Of a DNA stretch of 19,213 bases, positions 1 through 7,014 are shown piece by piece. The position numbers were made by a program, and so were the translations under genes. Numbering within the stretch: position 1 is the stretch's first letter; every line of letters starts with the position of its first letter. The notes under the pieces are model-generated. The model had not been told where the DNA came from, searched no databases, and saw nothing but the letters and a program-made list of their open reading frames with translations. Origin of the DNA: Pseudomonas sp. (GTDB lineage Bacteria; Pseudomonadota; Gammaproteobacteria; Pseudomonadales; Pseudomonadaceae); NCBI GenBank assembly GCA_029239415.1, contig JAQZAY010000033.1:1-19213 (forward strand), read 5' to 3'.

Positions 1-549
1 CAGCGACGGGGCGATCTTCCAGGCCAGCATCAGCAGCGGGAAGTTCCAGGGCAGGACCAGGCCGACCACGCCGATGGCCTCGCGCACCACCATGGTCACG
101 GCGGCATTGCCGGTCGGGGCGGTGGCGTCGTAGATCTTGTCGATCAGCTCGGCGTGCCAGCGGATCGTGTGGATGGTCTCCGGCACATCGACGTTCTGGC
201 ACTCGCTGACCGGCTTGCCGCTGTCCAGCGCTTCGAGCACGGCCAGTTCATGGGCGTTGTCCTCGAGCAACTGGGCGAATTTCAGCAGGACATGCTTGCG
301 CTCGCCGGGTTGCAGCTTCGACCAGCTGCCGTCTTCGAACACCCGCTTGGCAGCGGCCACGGCCACGTCGACATCCTGTGCGTCGCAGGCGGCGATCTCG
401 GCCAGTTGCTTGCCAGTGGCCGGGTTGGTGGTGACGAAGGTGCGGCCCGAAATGGCATCGCGGAACTCGCCGTCGATGAACGCCTTGTTCCGGAACTGGA
501 TGTCGGCGGCGATGGCCGCGTATTGTTCCTTGCTCAGCAAGTCAGCCAT
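1..549 (-). CDS. NAD(P)-dependent aldehyde dehydrogenase, N-terminal 183 residues (runs off the left edge)
   Basis: This is the N-terminal part of an aldehyde dehydrogenase superfamily protein, whose members oxidise aldehydes to carboxylic acids with NAD(P)+. The frame is open to base 1, so about 300 further residues, including the catalytic Cys and the general-base Glu, lie outside the window. The cofactor-domain motif PWNFP is seen at residues 167-171, preceded by GVVGLVL. The N-terminus (MADLLSKEQYAAIAADIQFR) resembles the PuuC/gamma-glutamyl-aminobutyraldehyde type, which is a resemblance only. The ATG at 549 follows the stop of the DapA-like gene by one base. Its ribosome site, GGAGG, lies inside the last codons of that gene, so translation is probably coupled. 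The expected role is oxidation of the semialdehyde made by the neighbouring lyase. The family call is safe; the substrate is not known. Confidence 0.93.
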   Translation of the reverse strand, partial: MADLLSKEQYAAIAADIQFRNKAFIDGEFRDAISGRTFVTTNPATGKQLAEIAACDAQDVDVAVAAAKRVFEDGSWSKLQPGERKHVLLKFAQLLEDNAHELAVLEALDSGKPVSECQNVDVPETIHTIRWHAELIDKIYDATAPTGNAAVTMVVREAIGVVGLVLPWNFPLLMLAWKIAPSL

Positions 550-550
550 G

Positions 551-1453
551 TCATGCACCTCCGGTGATCTGGGCAATGTTGCGCTTGAGGGTCGCGACGA
601 CCTCCTTGAGCGCTTCTTTCTCGGTGTTGTCCAGGCCTTGCAGCGGGGCACGCACGCCGCCGGTGCGCAGGCCTTGCAGCTCGCTGCCGTACTTGATCGA
701 CTGGACGAACTTGCCGCCTTCGAGGAAGTCCATCAGCGGCATCAGTTCGGCCATGATGCGGCGGCCTTTGGCAAAGTCCTTCTCGATCACGCAGGCTTCA
801 TACAGCGCCACGTGCTCGCGCGGGATAAAGTTGGAACCGGCGCAGACCCAGCTTTGCGCTCCCCAGGCGAAGAACTCCAGGGCCTGGTCGTCCCAGCCGC
901 AGGACAGCGCGATGTTCGGGCGCTGGATGGCCAGGCGGTGCAGCTGGGCCATGTCGCCCGAGCTTTCCTTGATGGCGACGATGTTCTTCACGTCGGCCAC
1001 GGCGTCGAAGAACGCCTCGCCCATGCTCACGCCCATGCGACCCGGGTAGTTGTAGAGCATGATCGGCAGGTCGGCGGCCTTGTCCACTGCCTTGACGTGG
1101 ATCGCGATCTCCTGCTGGGTCGGCAGTGCGTACGGCGGGGTGCCGACCAGCAGCGCATCGGCCTTGATTTCCCTCGCGTGGGTGGCGAAAGCCACCGCGT
1201 CTTCGGTGCGGATGCCGCCAGTGCCGACGATCAGCGGCAGACGGCCACCCAGCACGTCCTTGGCCTGGGCCGCCAGGTCGAGGCGCTCCTGGGCAGTGTG
1301 GGCGTAGTACTCGCCGGTGGAACCACCGATGATCACGCCATGGATGCCGGACTCGACCAGGTATTCCAGGACCTCGGCGAACGCGGCCTTGTCGATGCTG
1401 CCGTCGGCGCTCAATGGGGTGATCGCCGGGGTGTAGATGCCTTCAAATTTCAC
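551..1453 (-). CDS. DapA-family (class I, Schiff-base) aldolase/dehydratase, substrate unknown
   Basis: A 300-residue TIM-barrel protein of the dihydrodipicolinate synthase/N-acetylneuraminate lyase family, full length for the family. Lys162 in VAIKESSG is the expected Schiff-base lysine. Tyr134 in LYNYPGR and the carboxylate-binding Arg139 match E. coli DapA Tyr133 and Arg138. The GGSTGE loop (residues 43-48) replaces the usual GTTGE, and Tyr108 aligns with the proton-relay Tyr107. Translation starts at a GTG (1453-1451) placed 8 bases after an AAGGAG ribosome site. It lies 71 bases after the MFS gene and one base before the aldehyde dehydrogenase gene. Catabolic members of this family act as keto-deoxy-sugar-acid dehydratases or as pyrroline-4-hydroxy-2-carboxylate deaminases, each feeding a semialdehyde dehydrogenase. 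That role fits this position better than lysine biosynthesis. The exact reaction is inferred only. Confidence 0.9.
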   Translation of the reverse strand: MKFEGIYTPAITPLSADGSIDKAAFAEVLEYLVESGIHGVIIGGSTGEYYAHTAQERLDLAAQAKDVLGGRLPLIVGTGGIRTEDAVAFATHAREIKADALLVGTPPYALPTQQEIAIHVKAVDKAADLPIMLYNYPGRMGVSMGEAFFDAVADVKNIVAIKESSGDMAQLHRLAIQRPNIALSCGWDDQALEFFAWGAQSWVCAGSNFIPREHVALYEACVIEKDFAKGRRIMAELMPLMDFLEGGKFVQSIKYGSELQGLRTGGVRAPLQGLDNTEKEALKEVVATLKRNIAQITGGA

Positions 1454-1524
1454 GATGGATGCTCCTTGTGTACCAATTCATGGATTCGGACGCGCAAGCT
1501 TGGGCGCTGCGCGACAGTTGCAGG

Positions 1525-2853
1525 TCAGCCGAGGGCAGCCGCCTGCTGCAGGTTGAGCGAACGGGTCTCGGGGGCCAGGGCCCAGGCGAAGGCCAGGCCG
1601 ACCAGGGTCACCAGCGCCGCCGCGTACATGGTGAAAGCAATCCCCTGGCTGTCGAGCGCCATGGGTACCAGCCAGGTACCGACAGCAGCGCCGATACGCG
1701 ACATCGAAGTGCCGAAGCCCACGGCGCAGGCCCGGATTTCGGTGGGGAACAGCTCGTTGGGGTAGACCAGTTGCAGCACCTGGGCACCGCCGATGAACAG
1801 GGCGTAGGCGCCGAACAGACTGAGGATCACCACTTCGGAACCGGCGTGGAAAGCGCCAAGCCCCAGCAGCGCCAGTCCCGACAAGAGGAAACTGTAGATC
1901 AGCATGCTGCGCCGGCCGATGCTGTTGATCAGGCGGGTGGCGATGATGCAGCCGGCAACGAACAGCAGCGTGATCGCCACCGAGCCGATCGAAGCCCAGT
2001 CGCCCTTGAGGTTCAGCGCCCCCAGCACCTTCGGCGCGAAGGCATACACGGCGAACACCGGGATCACCGAGCAGGTCCAGAACATGGTGACGAACAGCAT
2101 GCGCTTGCCGTAGCCCGAATGCAGCAGGCTCAGGAACGACAGCTTTTTCATCTCCGGTTGTTCAGGCAGGTTGCGCAACGAGAAGCCATTGCCGTAGACC
2201 GACTTGATCACCGTCTCGGCCTCGGCAGCCCGGCCTTTGCTCAGCAGCCAGCGCGGTGATTCCGGGGTGCCCATGCGCAACAGGAACAGCACGGCGCCGA
2301 TCACCACCGGGCTCGCCAGCACCAGGCGCCAGGCGTCTTCGCCGCCGTTGCGCAGCAGGTAGTCACCGACCATGTAGGCGAACGCCGCGCCGGCGAACCA
2401 CAGGATGGTCAGGGTAGCCAGGCGGGGACCGCGGTTTTTCTTCGGCAGGAACTCCACCAGCAGGGACGTGGCGACGGGATATTCGATCCCGACGGCCATG
2501 CCGATCAAGAAGCGCAGCAGGAACAGCACCAGCCCCGACTCCACCCAGTATTGGCTCACCGAACCGATCATGAACAGCACGGGCCCGACGAAGAAGATCA
2601 GCTTGCGGCCGAAACGGTCAGTCAGCCAGCCGCCCAGGAAACCGCCAAAGAAAATGCCGATCAGCGCCGAGGCGGCGATCATGCCCTGCCAGAAGCTGGT
2701 CAGGTTCAGGCCTGCGGACATCTGCACCATGGCCACGCCAATGATGCTCAGCACATAACCATCTACAAAAGAGCCACCACCCGAACGCAAGGTCAGGAGC
2801 TGGTGAAAGCGATTGAGCGGTACGTCTTCAACGGAAACATTTGGATTTGTCAT
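1525..2853 (-). CDS. MFS transporter, sugar-porter-like, probable uptake system of the catabolic cluster
   Basis: A 442-residue inner-membrane protein with about 12 hydrophobic segments. The cytoplasmic loop 2-3 signature appears as GGWLTDRFGRK (residues 74-84), and the loop after helix 6 carries the sugar-porter/OCT-like PESPRWLLSKGR. An early DGY (residues 31-33) and a second half containing INSIGRR are also typical of sugar and organic-acid MFS carriers. The start ATG at 2853 has an AGGAG ribosome site about 8 bases upstream. It lies between the FAD oxidoreductase gene (186-base gap containing a strong inverted repeat) and the DapA-like gene (71-base gap), all on the same strand. Import of the cluster's growth substrate is the simplest role. 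The sequence does not say which compound is carried. Confidence 0.9.
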   Translation of the reverse strand: MTNPNVSVEDVPLNRFHQLLTLRSGGGSFVDGYVLSIIGVAMVQMSAGLNLTSFWQGMIAASALIGIFFGGFLGGWLTDRFGRKLIFFVGPVLFMIGSVSQYWVESGLVLFLLRFLIGMAVGIEYPVATSLLVEFLPKKNRGPRLATLTILWFAGAAFAYMVGDYLLRNGGEDAWRLVLASPVVIGAVLFLLRMGTPESPRWLLSKGRAAEAETVIKSVYGNGFSLRNLPEQPEMKKLSFLSLLHSGYGKRMLFVTMFWTCSVIPVFAVYAFAPKVLGALNLKGDWASIGSVAITLLFVAGCIIATRLINSIGRRSMLIYSFLLSGLALLGLGAFHAGSEVVILSLFGAYALFIGGAQVLQLVYPNELFPTEIRACAVGFGTSMSRIGAAVGTWLVPMALDSQGIAFTMYAAALVTLVGLAFAWALAPETRSLNLQQAAALG

Positions 2854-2908
2854 TGTTTTACTCCTGCCAATACTGAGAGCCGCGCTGATCAGAGGCCGAG
2901 CGAATCCG

Positions 2909-2935
2909 CGGAACTGAAAACAGGTTTCAGTTCCG
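2909..2935. repeat. Perfect 11-bp inverted repeat (hairpin) between FAD oxidoreductase and MFS genes
   Basis: The arm CGGAACTGAAA (2909-2919) is followed by a 5-base loop (2920-2924) and the exact reverse complement (2925-2935). There is no T-tract after the stem on either strand, so it is not a standard intrinsic terminator. It sits 56 bases upstream of the MFS start in the transcribed direction and could be an operator, an mRNA-stabilising hairpin or an attenuator. The rest of the 186-base gap shows only a short GTTG-TAT-CAAC inverted repeat at 3008-3018 and no convincing promoter. Confidence 0.7.
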
Positions 2936-3039
2936 GCAGATCGAGCGTCATGCCGATCAGTGAACTACGAGCAACAAGGTGCGCAGGCTGGCCAGTAACT
3001 GCCCAGCGTTGTATCAACTTCCTTTACATCAAGGGTTTT

Positions 3040-4359
3040 CTAGCTTTCCTGACCTGCCCGGTACTGTCCCCATTTCAGGTTGATGTTGACGCCTACCGAA
3101 ACCAGCGGCGCCGGCGGATTCGCACAGGGGCCTGGCGAGTCGAGCACGAAGTCGATGAGCTCGTTGCGTTCCCCGGCCAGCCAGTCGGCCAGCAACTTGC
3201 CGGTCGCCGTGCCACGGGTGATGCCCAGTCCATTGCAGCACAAGGCACCGTAGACGTTCTTTGCCAACTCGCCGAAGAAGCCTTGGTGGTTGCGCGACAA
3301 GGCAAGCGCCCCGCCCCAGGTATATTCGACCTGAAGTTGCGGCAGCATTGGAAAGCGCCGCTCGAAGGAGACGCGATGTCGACTGGACACGCGCTCGACA
3401 TATTTGGCGTTGCTGCGCCCGTCCGGGTTGAAGCTGAAGCTGTTGCGAATCAGCAGGCGATTGTCGGGGGTGCGTCGCACGGTGGTGCCGAAAGGGTCGG
3501 CCGGAATGACGCCCCAGTAGGGCTTGCCACCGAGCTGCGCCTGCTCGTCTGCAGTCATCTGGCGGGTCAGGCTGGCATAGGTGAACACCGGCAGCATGCG
3601 CCCCTTGAGGAAGCCGAAATGAGTGCCGAAGGCGTTGTTGCACAAGATCAGCTTGTCGGCAGTGATCGAGCCGTTGGCGTGGCGCAGCACGGTCCTGGGG
3701 CCGTACTCCACGTCGGTGATCGGGGTGTTCTCGTACAGGGTCACGTTGGCCGGAAGGCTGTCGGCCAGGCCCTTGACCAGCGCCGAGGGTTGTAGCAGGG
3801 AGGTGCCAGGCGTGAACAGTGCCTTGCGGTAGAAGCGCGTACCGATGTGCTCGGGCAAGTCGTCGCCTTCGATCATCTGGTAAGGCTGCTCGAGCTTGTC
3901 CAGGCCACGACGATAGGCCTCGAGCACTGCGATGCCACGCCCCTCGACAGCGGCCTGGTACTTGCCGCAATGCTTCATCTGGCAGTCGATGCCGTGCCGC
4001 TCGACCAGCTCCTTGAGAAATGACTGGCCACTGAGATTGAGCTTGAGAGTGGTCCTGGCGATGCCGATATCGCCAATGTAGTCCTCCGCGCCGATATCGT
4101 GTGGCAAGTCGATGGCAAAGCCCGCATTGCGACCCGCCGTGCCAAAGCCGACCTCCTGCGCCTCGACCAGCAGAATCTGCTGGTCGGGGAAGTGGCTGGC
4201 CAGCTGACGCGCGGCGGCAAGGCCGGTGTAGCCGGCGCCGACGATCACCCAGCGGGCGCTGCTGTTACCGCTGTGCGGCGGCTTTGGCTGGCGGCCCTCG
4301 CTCAGGTGATACCAGCCACAGGTTTTATCATCGGCGGGCAACGAGGTTATTCTTGTCAT
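3040..4359 (-). CDS. FAD-dependent oxidoreductase of the DAO family (OrdL/PuuB-like amine or imino-acid oxidase)
   Basis: A 439-residue flavoprotein. The N-terminal dinucleotide-binding fold is seen as VIVGAGYTGLAAA (GxGxxG at residues 41-46), with Glu66 in LLVEA as the expected ribose-binding acid. GTAGRNAGF (73-81) is the second FAD-contact motif. The C-terminal FAD motif region reads CNGLGITRGTATGKLLADWL. The family oxidises secondary or primary amines, imino acids or D-amino acids such as gamma-glutamylputrescine, pipecolate, sarcosine or hydroxyproline. The ATG at 4359 has only a weak AGG ribosome site. About 36 residues precede the FAD fold, as in OrdL-type proteins. The gene lies 86 bases downstream of the GntR-family gene on the same strand. 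It probably performs the first oxidation step of the cluster. The family is clear; the substrate is not. Confidence 0.92.
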   Translation of the reverse strand: MTRITSLPADDKTCGWYHLSEGRQPKPPHSGNSSARWVIVGAGYTGLAAARQLASHFPDQQILLVEAQEVGFGTAGRNAGFAIDLPHDIGAEDYIGDIGIARTTLKLNLSGQSFLKELVERHGIDCQMKHCGKYQAAVEGRGIAVLEAYRRGLDKLEQPYQMIEGDDLPEHIGTRFYRKALFTPGTSLLQPSALVKGLADSLPANVTLYENTPITDVEYGPRTVLRHANGSITADKLILCNNAFGTHFGFLKGRMLPVFTYASLTRQMTADEQAQLGGKPYWGVIPADPFGTTVRRTPDNRLLIRNSFSFNPDGRSNAKYVERVSSRHRVSFERRFPMLPQLQVEYTWGGALALSRNHQGFFGELAKNVYGALCCNGLGITRGTATGKLLADWLAGERNELIDFVLDSPGPCANPPAPLVSVGVNINLKWGQYRAGQES

Positions 4360-4445
4360 TTCTTGAACCTGGATATTGTTGTTAGCGTTCGAGCAGCGGT
4401 TCTTGCCCTGCCCCTCTCGTCAAGCGGGAGGTGCGGGTCGATCTG

Positions 4446-5189
4446 TCAGTATTGCAGTGCGACTTCCATCCCTTCAGGGGCCGCGTATTCGGCCATGCGA
4501 CGACGTGAAAGCTCCATGTGCGCGCGGACCAGCAGCCCGGCGGCCTGCGGATCGCGCCGCTCGATCGCCTCGATCATCTGGTCATGCTGGTCGCAGGCAA
4601 GCTCGAGGTCGCGCTGCATGTCGTCGGTGGTCGGGTGGCGATAGAAGATCCTGCCCAGCCGAGCGTGGTCGATCAGCACGCGGCGCAGGCTGGGCATCAA
4701 GTAGTCGTTGTGCGCCATCTTGCCGATCTCGAGGTGGAAGGCGTCGTTGTAGAGCACCCGCATCTCCACGTCCTTGTCCTGCATGGCCTGGCGGAACAGC
4801 GACTGGATGCCCTTGAGCACTTCGATTTCGGTAGCGGTGGCGTGGGTGGCGGCCAACTGGGTGGTGGCGACGTAGATCAGCGGCGCGGCCAGGAAGAAGC
4901 TGTGCAGCGAGTCGTGGTTCATGGCCGCGACCCGTGGCGCGCGGTTGGCCTCGAGCTCGATGTAGCCTTCGGCGGCGATCTGGCGCAGCAGCTCACGCAC
5001 CGGTGGGCGCGACAGGCCGAATTCGTCGCACAAGGCCAGCTCGTCGACCACCGAGCCTGGCGCCATGTCCATGTTCAGGATGCGCCGGCGCAGGGCCTCG
5101 GCCAGTACGACCTTGCGGTCTACTGGCACTTGCGAAGCGTTTTGTTGGACATCAGCGATGGCTTTCATGGGAGCCTTTTTCGTTGTCAT
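4446..5189 (-). CDS. GntR-family transcriptional regulator, FadR/FCD subfamily
   Basis: A 247-residue regulator with an N-terminal winged helix-turn-helix (about residues 25-90, core LALCDEFGLSRPPVRELLRQ). A C-terminal all-helical FCD ligand domain follows (about 98-235). The FCD metal or ligand residues appear as Asn148-x3-His152 (Asn where Asp is common), His202 and His224. It is the first gene of the minus-strand cluster and probably controls it. TGTCTACA operator-like boxes lie directly upstream, which suggests autoregulation. The ATG at 5189 has little ribosome site. An in-frame ATG at 5168 (Met8) is preceded by AAAGG and may be the real start, which would make the protein 240 residues. 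The effector is likely an intermediate of the unknown pathway. Confidence 0.93.
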   Translation of the reverse strand: MTTKKAPMKAIADVQQNASQVPVDRKVVLAEALRRRILNMDMAPGSVVDELALCDEFGLSRPPVRELLRQIAAEGYIELEANRAPRVAAMNHDSLHSFFLAAPLIYVATTQLAATHATATEIEVLKGIQSLFRQAMQDKDVEMRVLYNDAFHLEIGKMAHNDYLMPSLRRVLIDHARLGRIFYRHPTTDDMQRDLELACDQHDQMIEAIERRDPQAAGLLVRAHMELSRRRMAEYAAPEGMEVALQY

Positions 5190-5196
5190 TGTTCTG

Positions 5197-5248
5197 TGTC
5201 TACAATCTGTATAACGAATATATGGGAGCTTTAGACAATGTGTCTACA
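5197..5248. promoter_or_regulatory. Candidate GntR operators: two TGTCTACA boxes upstream of the GntR gene
   Basis: TGTCTACA occurs at 5197-5204 and again at 5241-5248, 44 bases apart, which is close to four helical turns. The second copy is part of a perfect inverted repeat, TAGACA-ATG-TGTCTA (5232-5246). These fit the short TGTNNACA-type palindromes bound by FCD-subfamily GntR proteins. The position immediately before the regulator start suits autoregulation and control of the downstream cluster. The repeats are seen directly; binding is inferred. Confidence 0.5.
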
Positions 5249-5312
5249 GCTTTCTCGATGAGTGGCGCTATGAGACATGCACGGTCCATGCGCGACATTC
5301 AGGGTTCGGATT

Positions 5313-5359
5313 GTCCCTCAAAACACTGTGTATACACACTGAATACAAATCTGAGGGAC
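5313..5359. promoter_or_regulatory. 12-bp palindrome TGTGTATACACA inside a wider 8-bp inverted repeat
   Basis: TGTGTATACACA (5327-5338) is a perfect palindrome whose core, TGTATACA, differs by one base from the TGTCTACA boxes at 5197 and 5241. It is enclosed by a second inverted repeat, GTCCCTCA (5313-5320) and TGAGGGAC (5352-5359). It could be a third site for the GntR protein, or the former operator of the degraded regulator that follows. Confidence 0.45.
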
Positions 5360-5363
5360 GGTT

Positions 5364-5587
5364 ACTTACGCATGGTTCCTCGGCCAGTCCGGCCTGCTCG
5401 ACGGCTATCGCTGCGCGACGCACCCCGAGCATCGGGCCACGGTGGCGGAGATCGCCAGCGCAAGCCAGGTCTCGAGCGAGAGCTTCTCAGCAAATGCTAC
5501 GCCTCGTTCTACGGCCACAGCCCCTCGCGCGAAATCCGCTTTGGCTGCATCAAAGCAGCGGCGCGCAAGCAGGCGCCGCCGCACTGA
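5364..5587 (+). pseudogene. Remnant of an AraC-family regulator with DJ-1/GlxA-like N-terminal domain (internal deletion and frameshift)
   Basis: Two fragments in different plus-strand frames look like the two ends of one regulator. The first (about 5364-5455) reads WFLGQSGLLDGYRCATHPEH, close to the end of the glutamine-amidotransferase-like domain of GlxA/GbdR/ArgR-type AraC regulators (compare AGLLDGxRxTxHW). The second (about 5475-5587) reads SKCYASFYGHSPSREIR, close to the last helix of the AraC DNA-binding domain (compare HFSRCYRxxFGxSPSxER), and ends at TGA 5585-5587. Intact relatives are usually above 300 residues, so roughly 200 residues are missing between the fragments. A stop (5352-5354) precedes the first fragment in its frame. 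A 7-bp inverted repeat (5558-5564/5573-5579) lies near the end. The family reading comes from pattern memory, not a search. Confidence 0.6.
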
Positions 5588-5711
5588 CTCAGCCGGCCTC
5601 GGGAACGGCGCCGAGCGGGCGCAAGAGCGCATGACGCCGGCCATTGCACGCCGAGCAACACTATGCCGGTGGCCAGGGCCAGTCCTGACACCACTCATGT
5701 CCTGCCCCTAC

Positions 5712-5739
5712 TTGCCTATTCACCACACGCTTCTATATT
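5712..5739 (+). promoter_or_regulatory. Putative sigma70 promoter for the pqi operon
   Basis: TTGCCT (5712-5717) and TATATT (5734-5739) are separated by 16 bases and match the -35 and -10 consensus at 4/6 and 5/6 positions. The predicted start near 5746 leaves a leader of about 30 bases before the pqiA start. Apart from this promoter, 5588-5776 shows nothing I can name. Confidence 0.45.
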
Positions 5740-5776
5740 CAGTGAGGCTTTCCCCATCTCCGGCAGAGCACGCTCC

Positions 5777-6373
5777 ATGGACACTCCAGAGCGATTGATC
5801 ATCTGCGAGCACTGCGACTGCGTCTACCAGAGCGCCAGGCTCGCGCGGCATCAGAAGACCCTATGCCTGCGCTGCGGCGCAGTGCTGCAGCGCTACAGCG
5901 GCCTGACGCTGCAACAGCGCCTGGCGCTGAGCTGCGCAGCGGCGGTGTTCTGGTTGTTCGCCAACTTCTATCCCGTGATGAGCATCAGCCTGCAGGGCCT
6001 GAAGAACAGCGCGACATTGTGGGACTCGGTCCTGGCGCTGAGCCAGGGGCCGATCACCTTCATCGCCATGGTCGCGGCCATCTCGATCATCATCGCGCCG
6101 GCGTTCCAGCTGGTGCTCCTGCTCTGGGTCCTGGGCTTTGCCCTGGGCGAGCGCCGCGCGCCGGCCTTCAAGCCCTGCATGCGCTGGCTGGAAGCCCTGC
6201 GGCCCTGGAGCATGCTCGAGGTGTGCCTGCTCGGCGCGCTGGTGGCCGTGTTCAAGCTGGCAGGGATGCTCGATGTGCTGCCTGGCATCGGCTTGCTCGC
6301 CCTCGCGGTGCTCAGCCTGTTGCTGATCCGCATCGCCGGACGTGATGTACGCGACCTCTGGGAGGTACTGTGA
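5777..6373 (+). CDS. pqiA: PqiA-family inner-membrane protein, first half-size copy
   Basis: A 198-residue membrane protein of the paraquat-inducible protein A family. E. coli PqiA is a fusion of two such units; here the first unit is a separate gene. A cytoplasmic zinc-ribbon-like head has Cys10-x2-Cys13 and Cys30-x2-Cys33. Four hydrophobic segments follow (about residues 50-72, 95-125, 140-163 and 168-188), including the family-typical FANFYPVMSI. I chose the ATG at 5777 because it places MDTPERLIICEHC directly before the Cys motif; upstream codons in the same frame look unrelated. The ribosome site is weak. The stop overlaps the start of the next gene in the four bases GTGA. PqiA proteins partner with PqiB and PqiC in lipid traffic between inner and outer membranes. 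Confidence 0.92.
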   Translation: MDTPERLIICEHCDCVYQSARLARHQKTLCLRCGAVLQRYSGLTLQQRLALSCAAAVFWLFANFYPVMSISLQGLKNSATLWDSVLALSQGPITFIAMVAAISIIIAPAFQLVLLLWVLGFALGERRAPAFKPCMRWLEALRPWSMLEVCLLGALVAVFKLAGMLDVLPGIGLLALAVLSLLLIRIAGRDVRDLWEVL

Positions 6374-7014
6374 GCCAGGTCCCGACCGCCGGCGAACTGA
6401 ACCTGTGCCTGTGCCACAGCTGTGGGCTGGCCTGCGACATGAGCGAGGAGCCCGATCATTGCCCCCGTTGCGACGCCCCGCTGCATCGGCGCAAGCCCGA
6501 CTCGCTCAACCGCACCTGGGCCTACCTGCTGGCAGCCCTTGCCTTCTATGTACCGGCCAACCTGCTGCCGGTAATGAACACGATCATGCTAGGCAGCGGT
6601 GCAGACAGCACCATCATGAGCGGGGTACTCGAGTTCTGGGCACACGGCGCCTGGGACATTGCCCTGATCATCTTCGTGGCCAGCATCGCGGTGCCGGGTG
6701 TCAAGTTCGTGGTGCTGTCGCTGCTGCTGGTGACCGTGCAACGGGGCAGTGCCTGGGCCCGCCCCGAGCGCGCCAAGCTGTACCGCTTCGTCGAGCTGAT
6801 CGGGTACTGGTCGATGCTCGACGTGCTGGTGGTCGCACTGGTCGCTGCCCTGGTCAAGTTCCAGGCCCTGGGCGACATAGAGCCACGGGTGGGCATCCTG
6901 TTCTTCGGCCTGGTGGTGGTGTTCACCATGCTGTCGGCGATGAGCTTCGATCCGCGCCTGATCTGGGACTCGCCTCCAGCGAAGGAGCAGCGCGATGCCG
7001 CGAGCGACCACTGA
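6370..7014 (+). CDS. pqiA: PqiA-family inner-membrane protein, second half-size copy
   Basis: A 214-residue protein equivalent to the second half of E. coli PqiA. It has its own Cys15-x2-Cys18 and Cys31-x2-Cys34 zinc-ribbon-like motif (CHSC, CPRC). Four membrane segments follow, with the typical FYVPANLLPVMNT near residues 60-72. The start is a GTG at 6370 that overlaps the preceding stop, and it has a strong GGGAGG ribosome site just upstream. The end overlaps pqiB by 20 bases. The overlaps on both sides imply translational coupling and stoichiometric production with the first PqiA unit and PqiB. The two halves probably assemble into the equivalent of one fused PqiA. Confidence 0.92.
   Translation: MSQVPTAGELNLCLCHSCGLACDMSEEPDHCPRCDAPLHRRKPDSLNRTWAYLLAALAFYVPANLLPVMNTIMLGSGADSTIMSGVLEFWAHGAWDIALIIFVASIAVPGVKFVVLSLLLVTVQRGSAWARPERAKLYRFVELIGYWSMLDVLVVALVAALVKFQALGDIEPRVGILFFGLVVVFTMLSAMSFDPRLIWDSPPAKEQRDAASDH

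Noticed and set aside
137..1765. A 542-codon plus-strand frame across the aldehyde dehydrogenase and DapA-like genes
   Set aside because: It is antisense to two clear enzymes, and its translation is compositionally odd with no recognisable domain.
5558..5579. 7-bp inverted repeat at the end of the AraC remnant as an intrinsic terminator or REP element
   Set aside because: No T-tract follows, and the sequence does not match the Pseudomonas REP consensus I know. It is mentioned only within the remnant entry.
5405..5698. Small minus-strand frames between the GntR gene and pqiA, one with a hydrophobic stretch
   Set aside because: No ribosome site or family resemblance. The plus strand of the same bases carries the more convincing AraC-like fragments.
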